A DNA stretch of 64,000 nucleotides. Origin: Taklimakanibacter lacteus. GTDB lineage: Bacteria; Pseudomonadota; Alphaproteobacteria; Rhizobiales; Aestuariivirgaceae. The notes beneath the pieces were generated by a model. It worked only from the letters and a program-made list of their open reading frames with translations. It was not told where the DNA came from and did not search any database. A program made the translations under genes and the position numbers. Shown piece after piece: positions 26,998 through 36,100 of the stretch. The stretch covers positions 239,871-303,870 of the forward strand of contig QOZQ01000010.1 of NCBI GenBank assembly GCA_003576695.1. Reading direction: 5' to 3'. Numbering within the stretch: the stretch's first letter is position 1; each line of letters starts with the position of its first letter.

Positions 26998-28196
26998 GGC
27001 TTGACCGCCCGCCATTGCAGCACCGACATGCGGGGCTTGAGCGCGCGCAGCTCACCGATCTTCGCCAGATAGGAGATATCGAGGCGCACGAGATCGCCGC
27101 CATGCTTCTCCTGCAGATCGACGAGATGCAACTCGCCTTCGAGCGTGACCACATTGGCCACCATGCGGCCCTGCGGCTTGAGCGCCGCCCAGCTCGTCTC
27201 GAAAACGCCAGGCACGCCCATGCCGCCGCCGATGAACACGGCATCGGGTTGCCTGTGCCCGGCAAGGCTCGCGGGCGCTTCGCCGGCAATGACCTTGAGG
27301 CGCGGCGTGCCGAGACGGTCGGCATTCTCACCGATCATCCTGAGGCGTTCGGGGTCACTTTCGAAGGCAAGGGCCTCGGCGCCACGCGCCGCGCGCATCC
27401 ATTCGATGGCGATCGACCCGCAGCCGGCGCCGACATCCCACAGAAGCGCATCCGGATAGGGCGCAAGCGCGGCCAGCGTCGCGGCACGCACTTCGCGCTT
27501 GGTGAGCTGGCCGTCATGGATGAAGGCGTCGTCGGGCAGGCCCGGAACGCGCGGCAAGAGCACAGCGCCTGGTGCGGCCTTGCAGTGGATCGCCAGTGTA
27601 TTGAGATCTGAGAACGAGCCGCCGGCAAATTCATCGGCACGGAACTGCACGCTCTTCTCGTGCGGACCGCCCATATTCTCGAGAACCGTGATCTCGCTCG
27701 CGCCATAGTCGCGTGCGATCAGTTGGCGGACGACCTCCGCGATCGTGCCGGCATCGGCGGTAAGCGCCAGCAGCCGGACGTTGGGCTGGATGAAGGCTTC
27801 CAGATTGGCCGCGGGCCGGCCATGCAAGGTGATCGTGTCGCAGTCGCCCAACGGCCAGCCCATCCGCGCGGCGGCGAGGCTGAAGGACGAGAGATGGGGG
27901 ATGACCTCCATCTCGGCAAAAGGCACGATCTCCATGAGCTTGCGGGCGACGCCGAAATTGAGCGGATCGCCGGTCGCCAGCACGACGGTGCGCCGGCCGC
28001 GCAAGGGCTTTATGCGGTCGATCACGGATCCGAAGGGCTGCGGCCATTCATGCTGCTCGGCTTTGGTCTTCCCGGTCAGCGCAAGCAGGCGTTTCGAGCC
28101 GACGACCACTTCGGCCTCCTGCAGCAGGGCTTGCGCCCGCGCCGACAGGCCATCGCGCCCGTCTTCGCCCATGCCGATGACGCTGAGCCATTTCAT
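26994..28196 (-). CDS. cobL: Precorrin-6Y C5,15-methyltransferase (decarboxylating)
   Basis: A 400-residue fusion of a CbiE-type methylase (about 1-205, starting WLSVIGMGEDG) and a CbiT-type Rossmann methyltransferase (about 210-400, WDVGAGCGSIAIEWMR). It methylates C5 and C15 and removes the acetate carboxyl of ring C. The fused form is typical of the CobL lineage. It overlaps cobH and cobI by 4 bases each. Confidence 0.95.
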   Translation of the reverse strand: MKWLSVIGMGEDGRDGLSARAQALLQEAEVVVGSKRLLALTGKTKAEQHEWPQPFGSVIDRIKPLRGRRTVVLATGDPLNFGVARKLMEIVPFAEMEVIPHLSSFSLAAARMGWPLGDCDTITLHGRPAANLEAFIQPNVRLLALTADAGTIAEVVRQLIARDYGASEITVLENMGGPHEKSVQFRADEFAGGSFSDLNTLAIHCKAAPGAVLLPRVPGLPDDAFIHDGQLTKREVRAATLAALAPYPDALLWDVGAGCGSIAIEWMRAARGAEALAFESDPERLRMIGENADRLGTPRLKVIAGEAPASLAGHRQPDAVFIGGGMGVPGVFETSWAALKPQGRMVANVVTLEGELHLVDLQEKHGGDLVRLDISYLAKIGELRALKPRMSVLQWRAVKP

Positions 28197-28822
28197 GAGG
28201 CAAGCTCCGCCGTCACTGCATTGATGACCGACGACGCCATGGCCGAGCCGCCGCGGCGGCCGAGGACGGTCGCATAGGGAACACCGCGCGGATTGCCGGC
28301 CAGCTCATCCTTGGATTCCCTGGCGCCGATGAAGCCGACCGGCATGGCGATGATGGCGGCGGGCTTGTCGGCGCCGGCATCGAGCGCCTCGAGCAGGGCG
28401 AACAGGGCGGTGGGTGCGTTGCCGATGACGACGACGGCGCCATGGAGACGCGGCAGCCACAGGGAGACGGCCGCAGCCGACCGGGTGACCTGCCGTGCCA
28501 GGCCGATATCCCGGGCCTGCGGGTCGTTCAGGGTACAGACGATCTCGACGCCCGAGGGGAGCTGGCGGGCGATAATGCCATGGCGTACCATCTCGCTATC
28601 GGTGAAGATCGGCGCGTGGCCCGACAGGGCATGTGCGATGGCCGCCGGCAGATCGCCCGAGATGCGCAGGTCGTCGACGATATCGGTCATGCCGCAGGAA
28701 TGGATGACGCGCTCGGCGACGCCTCTTGCATCAGCCGGAACGGCCGACAGATCCGCTTCGGCGCGGATCGCCGCGAAGGACTGCCGATAGATCTCGGCCG
28801 GATCGCGCAGGTAATCTCTCAC
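28193..28822 (-). CDS. cobH: Precorrin-8X methylmutase
   Basis: A 209-residue CobH/CbiC isomerase that moves the C11 methyl to C12, giving hydrogenobyrinic acid or its cobalt analogue. The active-site His is in RVIHSCGMTD (about residue 40). Other family motifs are GNAPTALFALLE and MPVGFIGARESK. It overlaps cbiX upstream and cobL downstream by 4 bases each. Confidence 0.96.
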   Translation of the reverse strand: MRDYLRDPAEIYRQSFAAIRAEADLSAVPADARGVAERVIHSCGMTDIVDDLRISGDLPAAIAHALSGHAPIFTDSEMVRHGIIARQLPSGVEIVCTLNDPQARDIGLARQVTRSAAAVSLWLPRLHGAVVVIGNAPTALFALLEALDAGADKPAAIIAMPVGFIGARESKDELAGNPRGVPYATVLGRRGGSAMASSVINAVTAELAS

Positions 28823-29877
28823 CGCTTCTTCATGCTCCGGGGGCCCAGCGGATGGTCGGCATGGGGATAGGGATGGTGATGATGACCGTGATCGTCATCG
28901 CCATGATGATGGTGATGATGGCCATGGTGATGATCATGATGATGGCCATGATCATGGGGATGATGGTCGTGAACATGATGGTGATCATGATGTCCTGCCT
29001 TGGCCGTGCCGATGCCTTCGACATGGTGATGGTGGCTCTCCTGTGGCGCGCCGACTTCCGCCTCGAAGCCCAGAACCTGGGTGCGGAACTTGCACATCTG
29101 GCAGTTCATTGCCGTCTCGCCCGTCATGATCTGCTCGACCCGCTCGACGAAGGTGTCGATCACCGCCGGATGGTCGTTGAGATAGGGCGCCTTGATGAAC
29201 TGGATGCCGGGATAGCGCTTCGCCACCGCATCGGTCGCGTCATAGATGCGCTGCACCAGGATGCCGGTGAACAGGAAATAGGGGAACACGATGATGCGCC
29301 GATAATTGAGCCGTGCTGCATGTTCGAGCGCCGGCTCCACCAGCGGGAAGGTGACGCCCGAATAGGCCGTCTCGGCCCATCCGAAGCCGAAGCCTTCCCA
29401 CAGCAGGCGGGTGACCTTCGAGACATTGGAATTGGCGTCGGGGTCGGAGGCGCCGCGCCCCACCACGACGAGGAGCGTTTCGTGCCGGCCGATATCGCCG
29501 GGAGCGCCGCTCAATGCCTCCTCGACCCGTTCGGCGGCGGCCCTGATCATCTTGGGATCGATTCCGAGCTCCTTGCCGTAATCGATCTTGAGGCCGTTCT
29601 TCGCCGCATAGGTGTTGAGGACGGAGGGGATGTCGTTCTTGGCATGGCCCGCGGCGAACAGCATGCCGGGAACCGCCAGCACCTTGTCGACGCCTTCGGC
29701 CCTGAGCCGGTCGAGCCCGTCGCGGATGATGGGGGTGGCGAATTCGAGGTAGCCGAACTCGACCGGATGGCCGGGAAACCGGCCCTTGAGATGCTGGGCC
29801 AGGACGGCGAATTCCTGGACCGCATCCTCATCGCGGCTGCCATGGCCGCACAACATCACACCGGTCTTTGCTTGCAT
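28819..29877 (-). CDS. cbiX: CbiX-type sirohydrochlorin cobaltochelatase with Cys motif and His-rich tail
   Basis: A 352-residue long-form CbiX with two chelatase half-domains (1 to ~250). Active-site histidines are His12 (GHGSRD) and His78 (AAGHAKND). After them come MNCQMCKFR (Cys259, Cys262), a possible Fe-S or redox metal site, and an extreme tail with 33 histidines in residues 282-342. Long CbiX proteins of this architecture insert cobalt into sirohydrochlorin early in the oxygen-independent pathway; the tail probably stores or delivers metal. It is the first gene of the leftward cob operon. The opposite strand reads as Met-rich only because CAT codons reverse to ATG. Confidence 0.92.
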   Translation of the reverse strand: MQAKTGVMLCGHGSRDEDAVQEFAVLAQHLKGRFPGHPVEFGYLEFATPIIRDGLDRLRAEGVDKVLAVPGMLFAAGHAKNDIPSVLNTYAAKNGLKIDYGKELGIDPKMIRAAAERVEEALSGAPGDIGRHETLLVVVGRGASDPDANSNVSKVTRLLWEGFGFGWAETAYSGVTFPLVEPALEHAARLNYRRIIVFPYFLFTGILVQRIYDATDAVAKRYPGIQFIKAPYLNDHPAVIDTFVERVEQIMTGETAMNCQMCKFRTQVLGFEAEVGAPQESHHHHVEGIGTAKAGHHDHHHVHDHHPHDHGHHHDHHHGHHHHHHGDDDHGHHHHPYPHADHPLGPRSMKKR

Positions 29878-29906
29878 GGGATCCTGCCTCGTTCATTCGC
29901 AAGAAA

Positions 29907-30038
29907 GGACAGGTTCCGGGCACGATGGTGCCGGTTTGCTGCAGCTCCGGCATTGGCCCCCGATTTGGGTCGGCCGCACCGGACTTGCTTTCAGTTCCTT
30001 CTGGAACGCTGCTTGTCTTGCTCCCCGAACACCTAGCG
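29907..30038 (-). promoter_or_regulatory. Apparent truncated cobalamin riboswitch in the cbiX leader
   Basis: Minus-strand sequence 5' of cbiX shares the front half of the intact riboswitch at 38.8-39.0 kb. A GGTGTTCGGGGAG block (30021-30033) is followed by a block (29941-29982) reading GGTGCGG..GACCCAAATCGGGGGCCAA..CCGGAGCTGC; the intact copy has GGTGCGG..GACCCAATCGGGGCCAA..CCGTGACTGC. Exactly after CTGC the conserved CCCCGCAACTGT box is missing. About 23 unrelated bases with a GGCAC/GTGCC hairpin follow, then GGAACCTGTCC, resembling the terminal GGAGACCTGCC. It looks like an internal deletion of ~65 bases; ligand binding is doubtful. Confidence 0.5.
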
Positions 30039-30133
30039 GGGAGAGGTTCCGGGGTCAATCATCCCCGGCGACCAAGGATGGCTTAAAGCCGTCGTTTTCA
30101 TCACCCTGCCAGACTGGTACTTCTGGACCCAAG

Positions 30134-30988
30134 GTGAGGTCGAACCTGCTGATTCGTAAATTCATGGCATTGGGGGCACTGACGGCAATTGCGGCTTGCG
30201 CCTCTGTGCCGAAGCTGCCCTATGAGCATGGCGTCGGTGTCGTCGATATCCTGCGCAATGTGAAATGCGAGCTGGCCTTGGCCTATGCCGACAATGTCGT
30301 TCGCTATCCCTGGCTCAAGAGCTGGGCCGCCGGCATCGAGCTCACACTGGATGTGACGGAAACGCGCCAGGGCGGCGCCTCGGCACAGATCCTGGTGCCT
30401 GTCCATGTCACCGACAGTTTCCGCATGGGCGCCGATGCGCGACGCGACGCGCGCGGCCAGAGCGTGTCCTCGGTCACCTTCTCGACGGCACTTGCCGGCC
30501 TGAGCCAGACGGAATGCGCCAACCACATGCCGCAGGCGGGACCTGAGCCGCTGCTCAAGGGCAATCTCGGCCTCAAGACCTGGATCAGCCGGGCCGCCGA
30601 GGCGGTCGATGCGGCGGGGATTGCCGAGCAGACGGACGGCATGGGCTACATCATCGAATTCGGCATCGAGGCGAATGCCGGTATAGATCCGGGCTTCAAT
30701 ATCATCCGGATTGGTGACTATGAGCTGGGGGCCAGCGCCGGCCTTTCGACGAGCCGCGAGGACACCCATACGCTCAATATCGCCATGGCGCCGATCCGGA
30801 CGCTGCCGCCGACTCCGGTCTATGTCACCAATATGACGGGACCGCAGCCGCAGACCCGGGCGCCGTCGACCGCAACCGGACAGAAGCGTGCTACCGCGCG
30901 GCCGGCGACCGGTGTGCCGCAGCAGACCCAGCAGGATTTGAGCAACATCATCCGCAGCCTGAAACAGAGCCAGACCGGAAGAGATTAG
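30134..30988 (+). CDS. Lipoprotein of unknown function
   Basis: A 284-residue predicted lipoprotein. From the GTG at 30134 the signal is MRSNLLIRKFMALGALTAIAAC with a lipobox AIAAC; starting at the ATG at 30164 would remove the basic n-region, so the GTG is preferred although its ribosome-binding site is weak. The mature part is neutral to acidic with no family I can name. The C-terminus has a Thr/Pro/Gln-rich segment. The next gene's ATG directly follows its TAG, so the two are probably co-translated. They are divergent from the cbiX operon. Confidence 0.65.
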   Translation: MRSNLLIRKFMALGALTAIAACASVPKLPYEHGVGVVDILRNVKCELALAYADNVVRYPWLKSWAAGIELTLDVTETRQGGASAQILVPVHVTDSFRMGADARRDARGQSVSSVTFSTALAGLSQTECANHMPQAGPEPLLKGNLGLKTWISRAAEAVDAAGIAEQTDGMGYIIEFGIEANAGIDPGFNIIRIGDYELGASAGLSTSREDTHTLNIAMAPIRTLPPTPVYVTNMTGPQPQTRAPSTATGQKRATARPATGVPQQTQQDLSNIIRSLKQSQTGRD

Positions 30989-31483
30989 ATGAAAGTCATG
31001 TATGCTGCGTCGATCGCAATGGCGATGCTGACGAGCGCTGCCTTGGCCGCCGGCTGGCAGCCTTATGTCAATGAGCGCTTCGGCGCCGCCGCGGACGTGC
31101 CGGCGGACTACCGGGCCGGCGATCCGCCGGCCAATGGCGATGGACTGACTTTCGCCTCTCCCGACGGCGCGGCCACGATCGCGATCTGGGGAGCCTTGGC
31201 AACCGTCACCGACGAAAGCTTAGCCGACTACGCCAAGCGCCTTGTCTCCTATGACAAGGATGATGGCTGGGATGTCAGCTATTTGGCCGGCAAAAGCGAC
31301 TGGTTCGCCTTCTCCGGCAGCAAGGCAGACCGCATTTTCTATGAGAAGGTGATCAAGGCCTGCAACGGCGAGATCGCCAACCATGTCCGCCTCGAATATC
31401 CCGCGGCGCGCAAGAAGGAATTCGACCTCATCGTCGCCCATGTGGCGCAGTCCCTGCGCTCGGAGAAGGGCTGGCAGTGCTGA
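30989..31483 (+). CDS. Small secreted protein of unknown function
   Basis: A 164-residue exported protein with signal peptide MKVMYAASIAMAMLTSAALAA. The mature sequence is typical of periplasmic proteins of unknown function in rhizobia, with Trp and Tyr at the start (WQPYVNERFG), and has two cysteines, in IKACNGE and at the very end (GWQC), which may form a disulfide. It begins immediately after the stop of the lipoprotein gene. Confidence 0.7.
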   Translation: MKVMYAASIAMAMLTSAALAAGWQPYVNERFGAAADVPADYRAGDPPANGDGLTFASPDGAATIAIWGALATVTDESLADYAKRLVSYDKDDGWDVSYLAGKSDWFAFSGSKADRIFYEKVIKACNGEIANHVRLEYPAARKKEFDLIVAHVAQSLRSEKGWQC

Positions 31484-31525
31484 GCTTGAGTCTGGTAAAG
31501 ACTCGCCGGACACGAGGGATAAGCC

Positions 31526-32515
31526 ATGACCAGCCCGTCACAGCAGATCATGAGATTGGGATTTGGGTTTGCGGCGTCGCAGGCCTTGCGTGTCATCATC
31601 GAGCTCGGCATTCCGGATCTTCTGGTCACCGGCAAGCGGTCTGTCATCGAACTGGCCGCCGCCACGCAGTCGAATAGCGAAGCACTCTATCGCGTGATGC
31701 GTCTTCTTGCGGCGGAGGGGGTCTTCAGCGAGGTTAGCCCCCGTCATTTCGAGCTGACGGACCTCGGCGCCGCGCTGCGCTGCGATCGTCCCGGGCCGCG
31801 CGACTTCATCCACATGATCAACAGCGAGGCCTATCTCGCTTTCGAGCAGCTCCTGCATTCCGTCCGCAGCGGCAAACCGGCCTTTGACAAGGTGTTCGGC
31901 AGTCCGCGATTTGACTGGCTGTCGGAACATCCGGAGCAGGCTGCCCTGTTTCAGCGCGCCATGGTGGCTTTGAGTCAGGGCAGCAACGAGGCTGTCGCCG
32001 AGGCCTATGATTTCAGGCCGTTCACGCGTGTCGTCGATCTTGGCGGCGGACATGGCCAGCTCCTCTCGGAGATTCTTAAGCGCAACCCTCATTTAGACGG
32101 TGTGCTTTTCGATCTCCCTTCCGGCGTCGCCGCGGCACAGCAAGGGGCAGGGGGCGCTCTCCCGCGCACCGATTTCGTTGCCGGCGACTTCTTCGAGAGC
32201 GTTCCTGCCGGCGACCTCTATGTTCTCAAGAAGGTGATCCATGATTGGGACGATGAGCGTTCCGAGGCGATCCTGCGCAATTGCCGGAAGGCGATGCCGT
32301 CGAACGGGAAAGTGCTCCTGGCCGAGACGCTCGTGCCGCCAGGAGACCAGCCGAGCCAGATCAAATATGTCGATGTGGTCATGCTCGCCGTGACCGGCGG
32401 TCTGGAGAGGACAGAGGCGCAATATGCAAGCCTGTTCGCCGCCGCCGGGCTGAAGCTTAACCGGGTGATCCCGACACAGGGCCCGATCTCCATTATCGAG
32501 GCATCTGCGGCCTAG
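31526..32515 (+). CDS. SAM-dependent O-methyltransferase (plant COMT/acetylserotonin type)
   Basis: A 329-residue methyltransferase with an N-terminal dimerisation/winged-helix domain (about 1-100, ALYRVMRLLAAEGVF) and a C-terminal Rossmann domain. SAM binds at VVDLGGGHGQLL, and the catalytic His/Asp pair is in KKVIHDWDDE. The family methylates hydroxyl groups of small aromatic or tetrapyrrole/carotenoid compounds. It converges on cobO with a 4-base overlap. No link to B12 synthesis is established, and the substrate is unknown. Confidence 0.88.
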   Translation: MTSPSQQIMRLGFGFAASQALRVIIELGIPDLLVTGKRSVIELAAATQSNSEALYRVMRLLAAEGVFSEVSPRHFELTDLGAALRCDRPGPRDFIHMINSEAYLAFEQLLHSVRSGKPAFDKVFGSPRFDWLSEHPEQAALFQRAMVALSQGSNEAVAEAYDFRPFTRVVDLGGGHGQLLSEILKRNPHLDGVLFDLPSGVAAAQQGAGGALPRTDFVAGDFFESVPAGDLYVLKKVIHDWDDERSEAILRNCRKAMPSNGKVLLAETLVPPGDQPSQIKYVDVVMLAVTGGLERTEAQYASLFAAAGLKLNRVIPTQGPISIIEASAA

Positions 32516-33117
32516 TACTCGATCCCCATCTGCGCCTTCACACCCGAGCGGAACGGATGCTTCACCTGTTCCATCTCGGTGACGAGATCGGCGATCTCGA
32601 TCAGCTCTTCCTTGGCATTGCGGCCGGTGACGATGACATGCTTGTCGTTGGGCTTGTTGCGCAGCACCTCGATGATCTCATCGCTCGGCAGATAGTCGTA
32701 GCGCAGCACGATATTGAGCTCATCGAGCAGCACGAGCCTGTATTGCGGGTCGGCGATCATGCGCTTGGCTTCCTCCCAGCCGGCACGCGCATGGGCGATG
32801 TCGCGCTCGCGGTCCTGGGTCTCCCAGGTGAAACCTTCGCCCATCGCCTTGATGGTCACGAGATCGGGAAAATTCTCGAGCACGGTGCGCTCGCCCGTCG
32901 CCCAGGCGCCTTTGACGAACTGCACCACGCCCGATTTCATGCCATGGCCGATGCAGCGGAACACCATGCCGAAGGCGGCGGTCGACTTGCCCTTGCCCTT
33001 GCCGGTATGGACGATGAGCAGGCCCTTCTCGATCGTCTTGCCGGCCATGATCTTGTCGCGTGCCGCCTTTTTCTTCTGCATCTTGTCGTGGTGACGGGCA
33101 TTTTCGTCTTCGCTCAT
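32512..33117 (-). CDS. cobO: Cob(I)yrinic acid a,c-diamide adenosyltransferase
   Basis: A 201-residue CobO/BtuR/CobA-type ATP:corrinoid adenosyltransferase that attaches the upper 5'-deoxyadenosyl ligand. The P-loop is HTGKGKGKSTAAFG, with LVLLDELNIVLRY and VIVTGRNA motifs and the C-terminal KAQMGIEY. The start MSEDENARHHDK overlaps the cobN stop by 4 bases (ATGA), so the 21 upstream codons were dropped. It is the last gene of cbtB-cbtA-cobW-cobN-cobO. Confidence 0.96.
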   Translation of the reverse strand: MSEDENARHHDKMQKKKAARDKIMAGKTIEKGLLIVHTGKGKGKSTAAFGMVFRCIGHGMKSGVVQFVKGAWATGERTVLENFPDLVTIKAMGEGFTWETQDRERDIAHARAGWEEAKRMIADPQYRLVLLDELNIVLRYDYLPSDEIIEVLRNKPNDKHVIVTGRNAKEELIEIADLVTEMEQVKHPFRSGVKAQMGIEY

Positions 33118-36100
33118 GGGTGGCGTCCTTCCTTGAAAACTTTTAACTGGCCATAGGCCGAATTGGAGCGTGGCGTCCAAAGGCCGCGGGCAATGGCCTC
33201 ATCCAGTCGTTCGGCAATTTCCACCAAAGCCGCGGGGTTGTTGCGGGCGATGAAATCGCGCGTCGCCTCATCGGCGAGAAAGGCATCGTAAGCCAGGTCG
33301 AAGTGATGGCTGACGACGGCGCCGGTGGTCGCCGCGAAGGCGAACATGTAATCGATCGTGGCGGCGATCTCGAAAGCGCCCTTGTAACCGTGGCGCTTGA
33401 CGCCATTGATCCATTTTGGATTGACGACGCGCGAGCGCACCACGCGCCCCACTTCTTCTTCCAGCGTGCGGATCACCGGACGTTCGGGGCGCGAATGGTC
33501 ATTGTGATAGACGCGAGGCCGTGCGCCCGACATTTCCTCGACAGCGGCCGTCATGCCGCCCTCGAACTGATAATAGTCATCGGAGTCGAGCAGGTCGTGC
33601 TCGCGATTGTCTTGATTATGGACCACCGCTTCGATCCGCTTGAGCCTTTCGGCGAAAGCGCGCTCGTCGTTGGCGCCATTGTCGCGCGCGCCATAGGCAT
33701 AGGCGCCCCAGGCGATATAGGCGCGGGCGAGATCCTTGCGCTCGCTCCACAGCCGCTCGTCGATCATCGCCTGCAGGCCCGCGCCATAGGCGCCGGGCTT
33801 CGACCCGAAGATGCGGTGGCCTGCGGTGTGACGGGCTTGCTCGGGGCTGGCGCCGGCGGCTTCGAGGGACTGCGCCTCGCGCCGCATGCGCGCCGCGATC
33901 GGATTGTCCGCCTCGTCCTCTTCGAGAAGGCTGACCGCGCGGATCGCCTTGTCGAGGAGCTCGATCTGGGCCGGGAAGGCATCGCGGAAGAAGCCCGAGA
34001 TGCGCAAGGTGACGTCGATCCGTGGCCGGCCGAGCTTCGGCAAGGGGATGACTTCGTATCCTGTCACCCGCCAGCTCGACGGCTCCCAGACCGGCTTCAC
34101 ACCGATGAGCGCCAGGGCCTGCGCGATATCGTCGCCGCCGGTGCGCATATTGGACGTGCCCCAGGCGGAGAGGCCGAGCGCTGAGGGATAGCGGCCGAAA
34201 TCCTGGAAATGCCGGGCGAGCAAGTCCTCGGCCGATGCCTGGCCGAGCCTCCAGGCCGTCGGCGTCGGCACCGTGCGGTTGTCGAGCGAATAGAAATTGC
34301 GCCCCGTCGGCAGGACATCGAGCCTGCCGCGCGTCGGAGCACCTGAGGGACCGGGCGACACGAACCGGCCGGCGAGGCCGCTGAGCACGGCGGAAATCTC
34401 TTGCGCAGCCGAGGCCCGCAATCTCGGCCGGATGCTGTTGGCGATCTCGGCCATCACGATGTTTGATTGCATGCCGATACCGGCCAGGGTCTCGATGCAC
34501 GCCGCCGCCAGAAGCTCGAGACGCTCGACCGTATCGCCCTGGCTGCGCCAAGGCTCGCCGGATACGGCCGCGAGCCGCGCCGGCTGTGGTCCAGCCCAGG
34601 GGAGTCCCATGTCGCAAATGAGCGGATCGAAATCATCGAGACCGAGATCTTGCGCCAGGGCCCGGATCAACGACTGGTCGGCACCTTCGCCGAGACCGCG
34701 CGGCACGCGGGTCAGGGCGACAAGGAGGTCATTCTCGAGCCGCCCATCGGGCGCTGTGCCCAATATGTGAAGCCCATCGCGGATCTGGGCTTCCTTGAGA
34801 TCGCACAGATAGGCGTCGAGCTTCTGCAGGTCGCTCGTTTCATCGCCGGTGAAGCCTGCATCGATGTCGAGCCTCTGGCTTTTGGTGAGGTCGATGATGT
34901 CGCGTTTCAGCGCATCGAGACGGCGCCGGTCGAGGCCGGAAGCGAGATAATATTCATCGACCAGCGCCTCGAGGTCCTTGAGCGGTCCATAGGTTTCGGC
35001 GCGCGTCAGCGGCGGGGTCAGGTGATCGATGATGACGGCCTGCGCCCGGCGTTTGGCCTGCGTGCCTTCACCCGGGTCATTGACGATGAAGGGATAGAGG
35101 TGGGGCAGGGGCCCGAACGCGATCTCGGGATAGCAGGAAGAGGACAGCGCCGTCGCCTTGCCCGGCAGCCATTCGAGATTGCCATGCTTGCCATTGTGGA
35201 TAATGGCCTGCACCTTGAAATGATGCCGCAGCCAGAAATAGGTCGCGAGATAACCATGCGGCGGCACCAGCGCCGGGTCGTGATAGGTGGATTTGGGATC
35301 GATATTGTAGCCACGCGCCGGCTGGATCGCGATCGCAACCCGGCCGCACAGGAGGAGCGGAAGCTGGAACGCCCCCTGGGCAAAGAACGGGTCGGTTTCA
35401 GGAGCGCCCCAGCGTGCGGCGATCTCTTCGCGCACCGGAGCGGGCAGGGTGGCGAAATGCCGGCGATAATCCTCAGCCGGGAGCGTCGTGGCGCTCTGAT
35501 GCCGATGCGCGTTGGTCCGTCCCTTCTGCAGTGCTTCGACCAGCGCATTGCCGTCATCCGGGATATCCCTGATGCCATAGCCGGCAGTCTTCAGAGCGCG
35601 GAGGATCGCTATCGTGCTCGCCGGCGTGTCATAGCCGACGCCATTGGCGATGCGGCCATCCTTGTTGGGATAATTGGCGAGGACGATCGCGATGCGCCGG
35701 TCTGCCGGCTTACTGCGGCGGAGCCCGATCCAGTTCGCCGCCAGATCGGCCACGAAATCGATCCGGTCCGCGACCGGGCGGTAGGTGACGATCCGGCATT
35801 GCGTCCGCTCGTCCCAGTGGTCATCCGTCTTGAAGGAGACGGCGCGCGACAGGATACGCCCGTCGAGCTCCGGCAGGACGACATTCATCGCCAGATCGCG
35901 GGCATTGAGCCCTCGCGCGCTGTCGGCCCATGCCGCTTCACCCGAGCCTGAGAACACGACCTGCACGACCGGACAGTCATAGGGGGTGAAAGGCGTTTCA
36001 TTTGCGGTGCTGCCGGACGACACCGCGAAGGCGGTGGCATTGAGGATGATATCGGGCGGGTCTTCACCGAGCGTGGCGGCAATGAAGTCGGCGCTCGCTC

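Noticed and set aside
28726..30036. Long rightward open frame with a strikingly Met/Val-rich stretch
   Set aside because: It is antisense to cbiX; the Met run is the reverse of the CAT codons encoding the His-rich tail.
34467..35951. 494-codon rightward open frame
   Set aside because: It lies within cobN on the opposite strand, and cobN is well supported along its full length.
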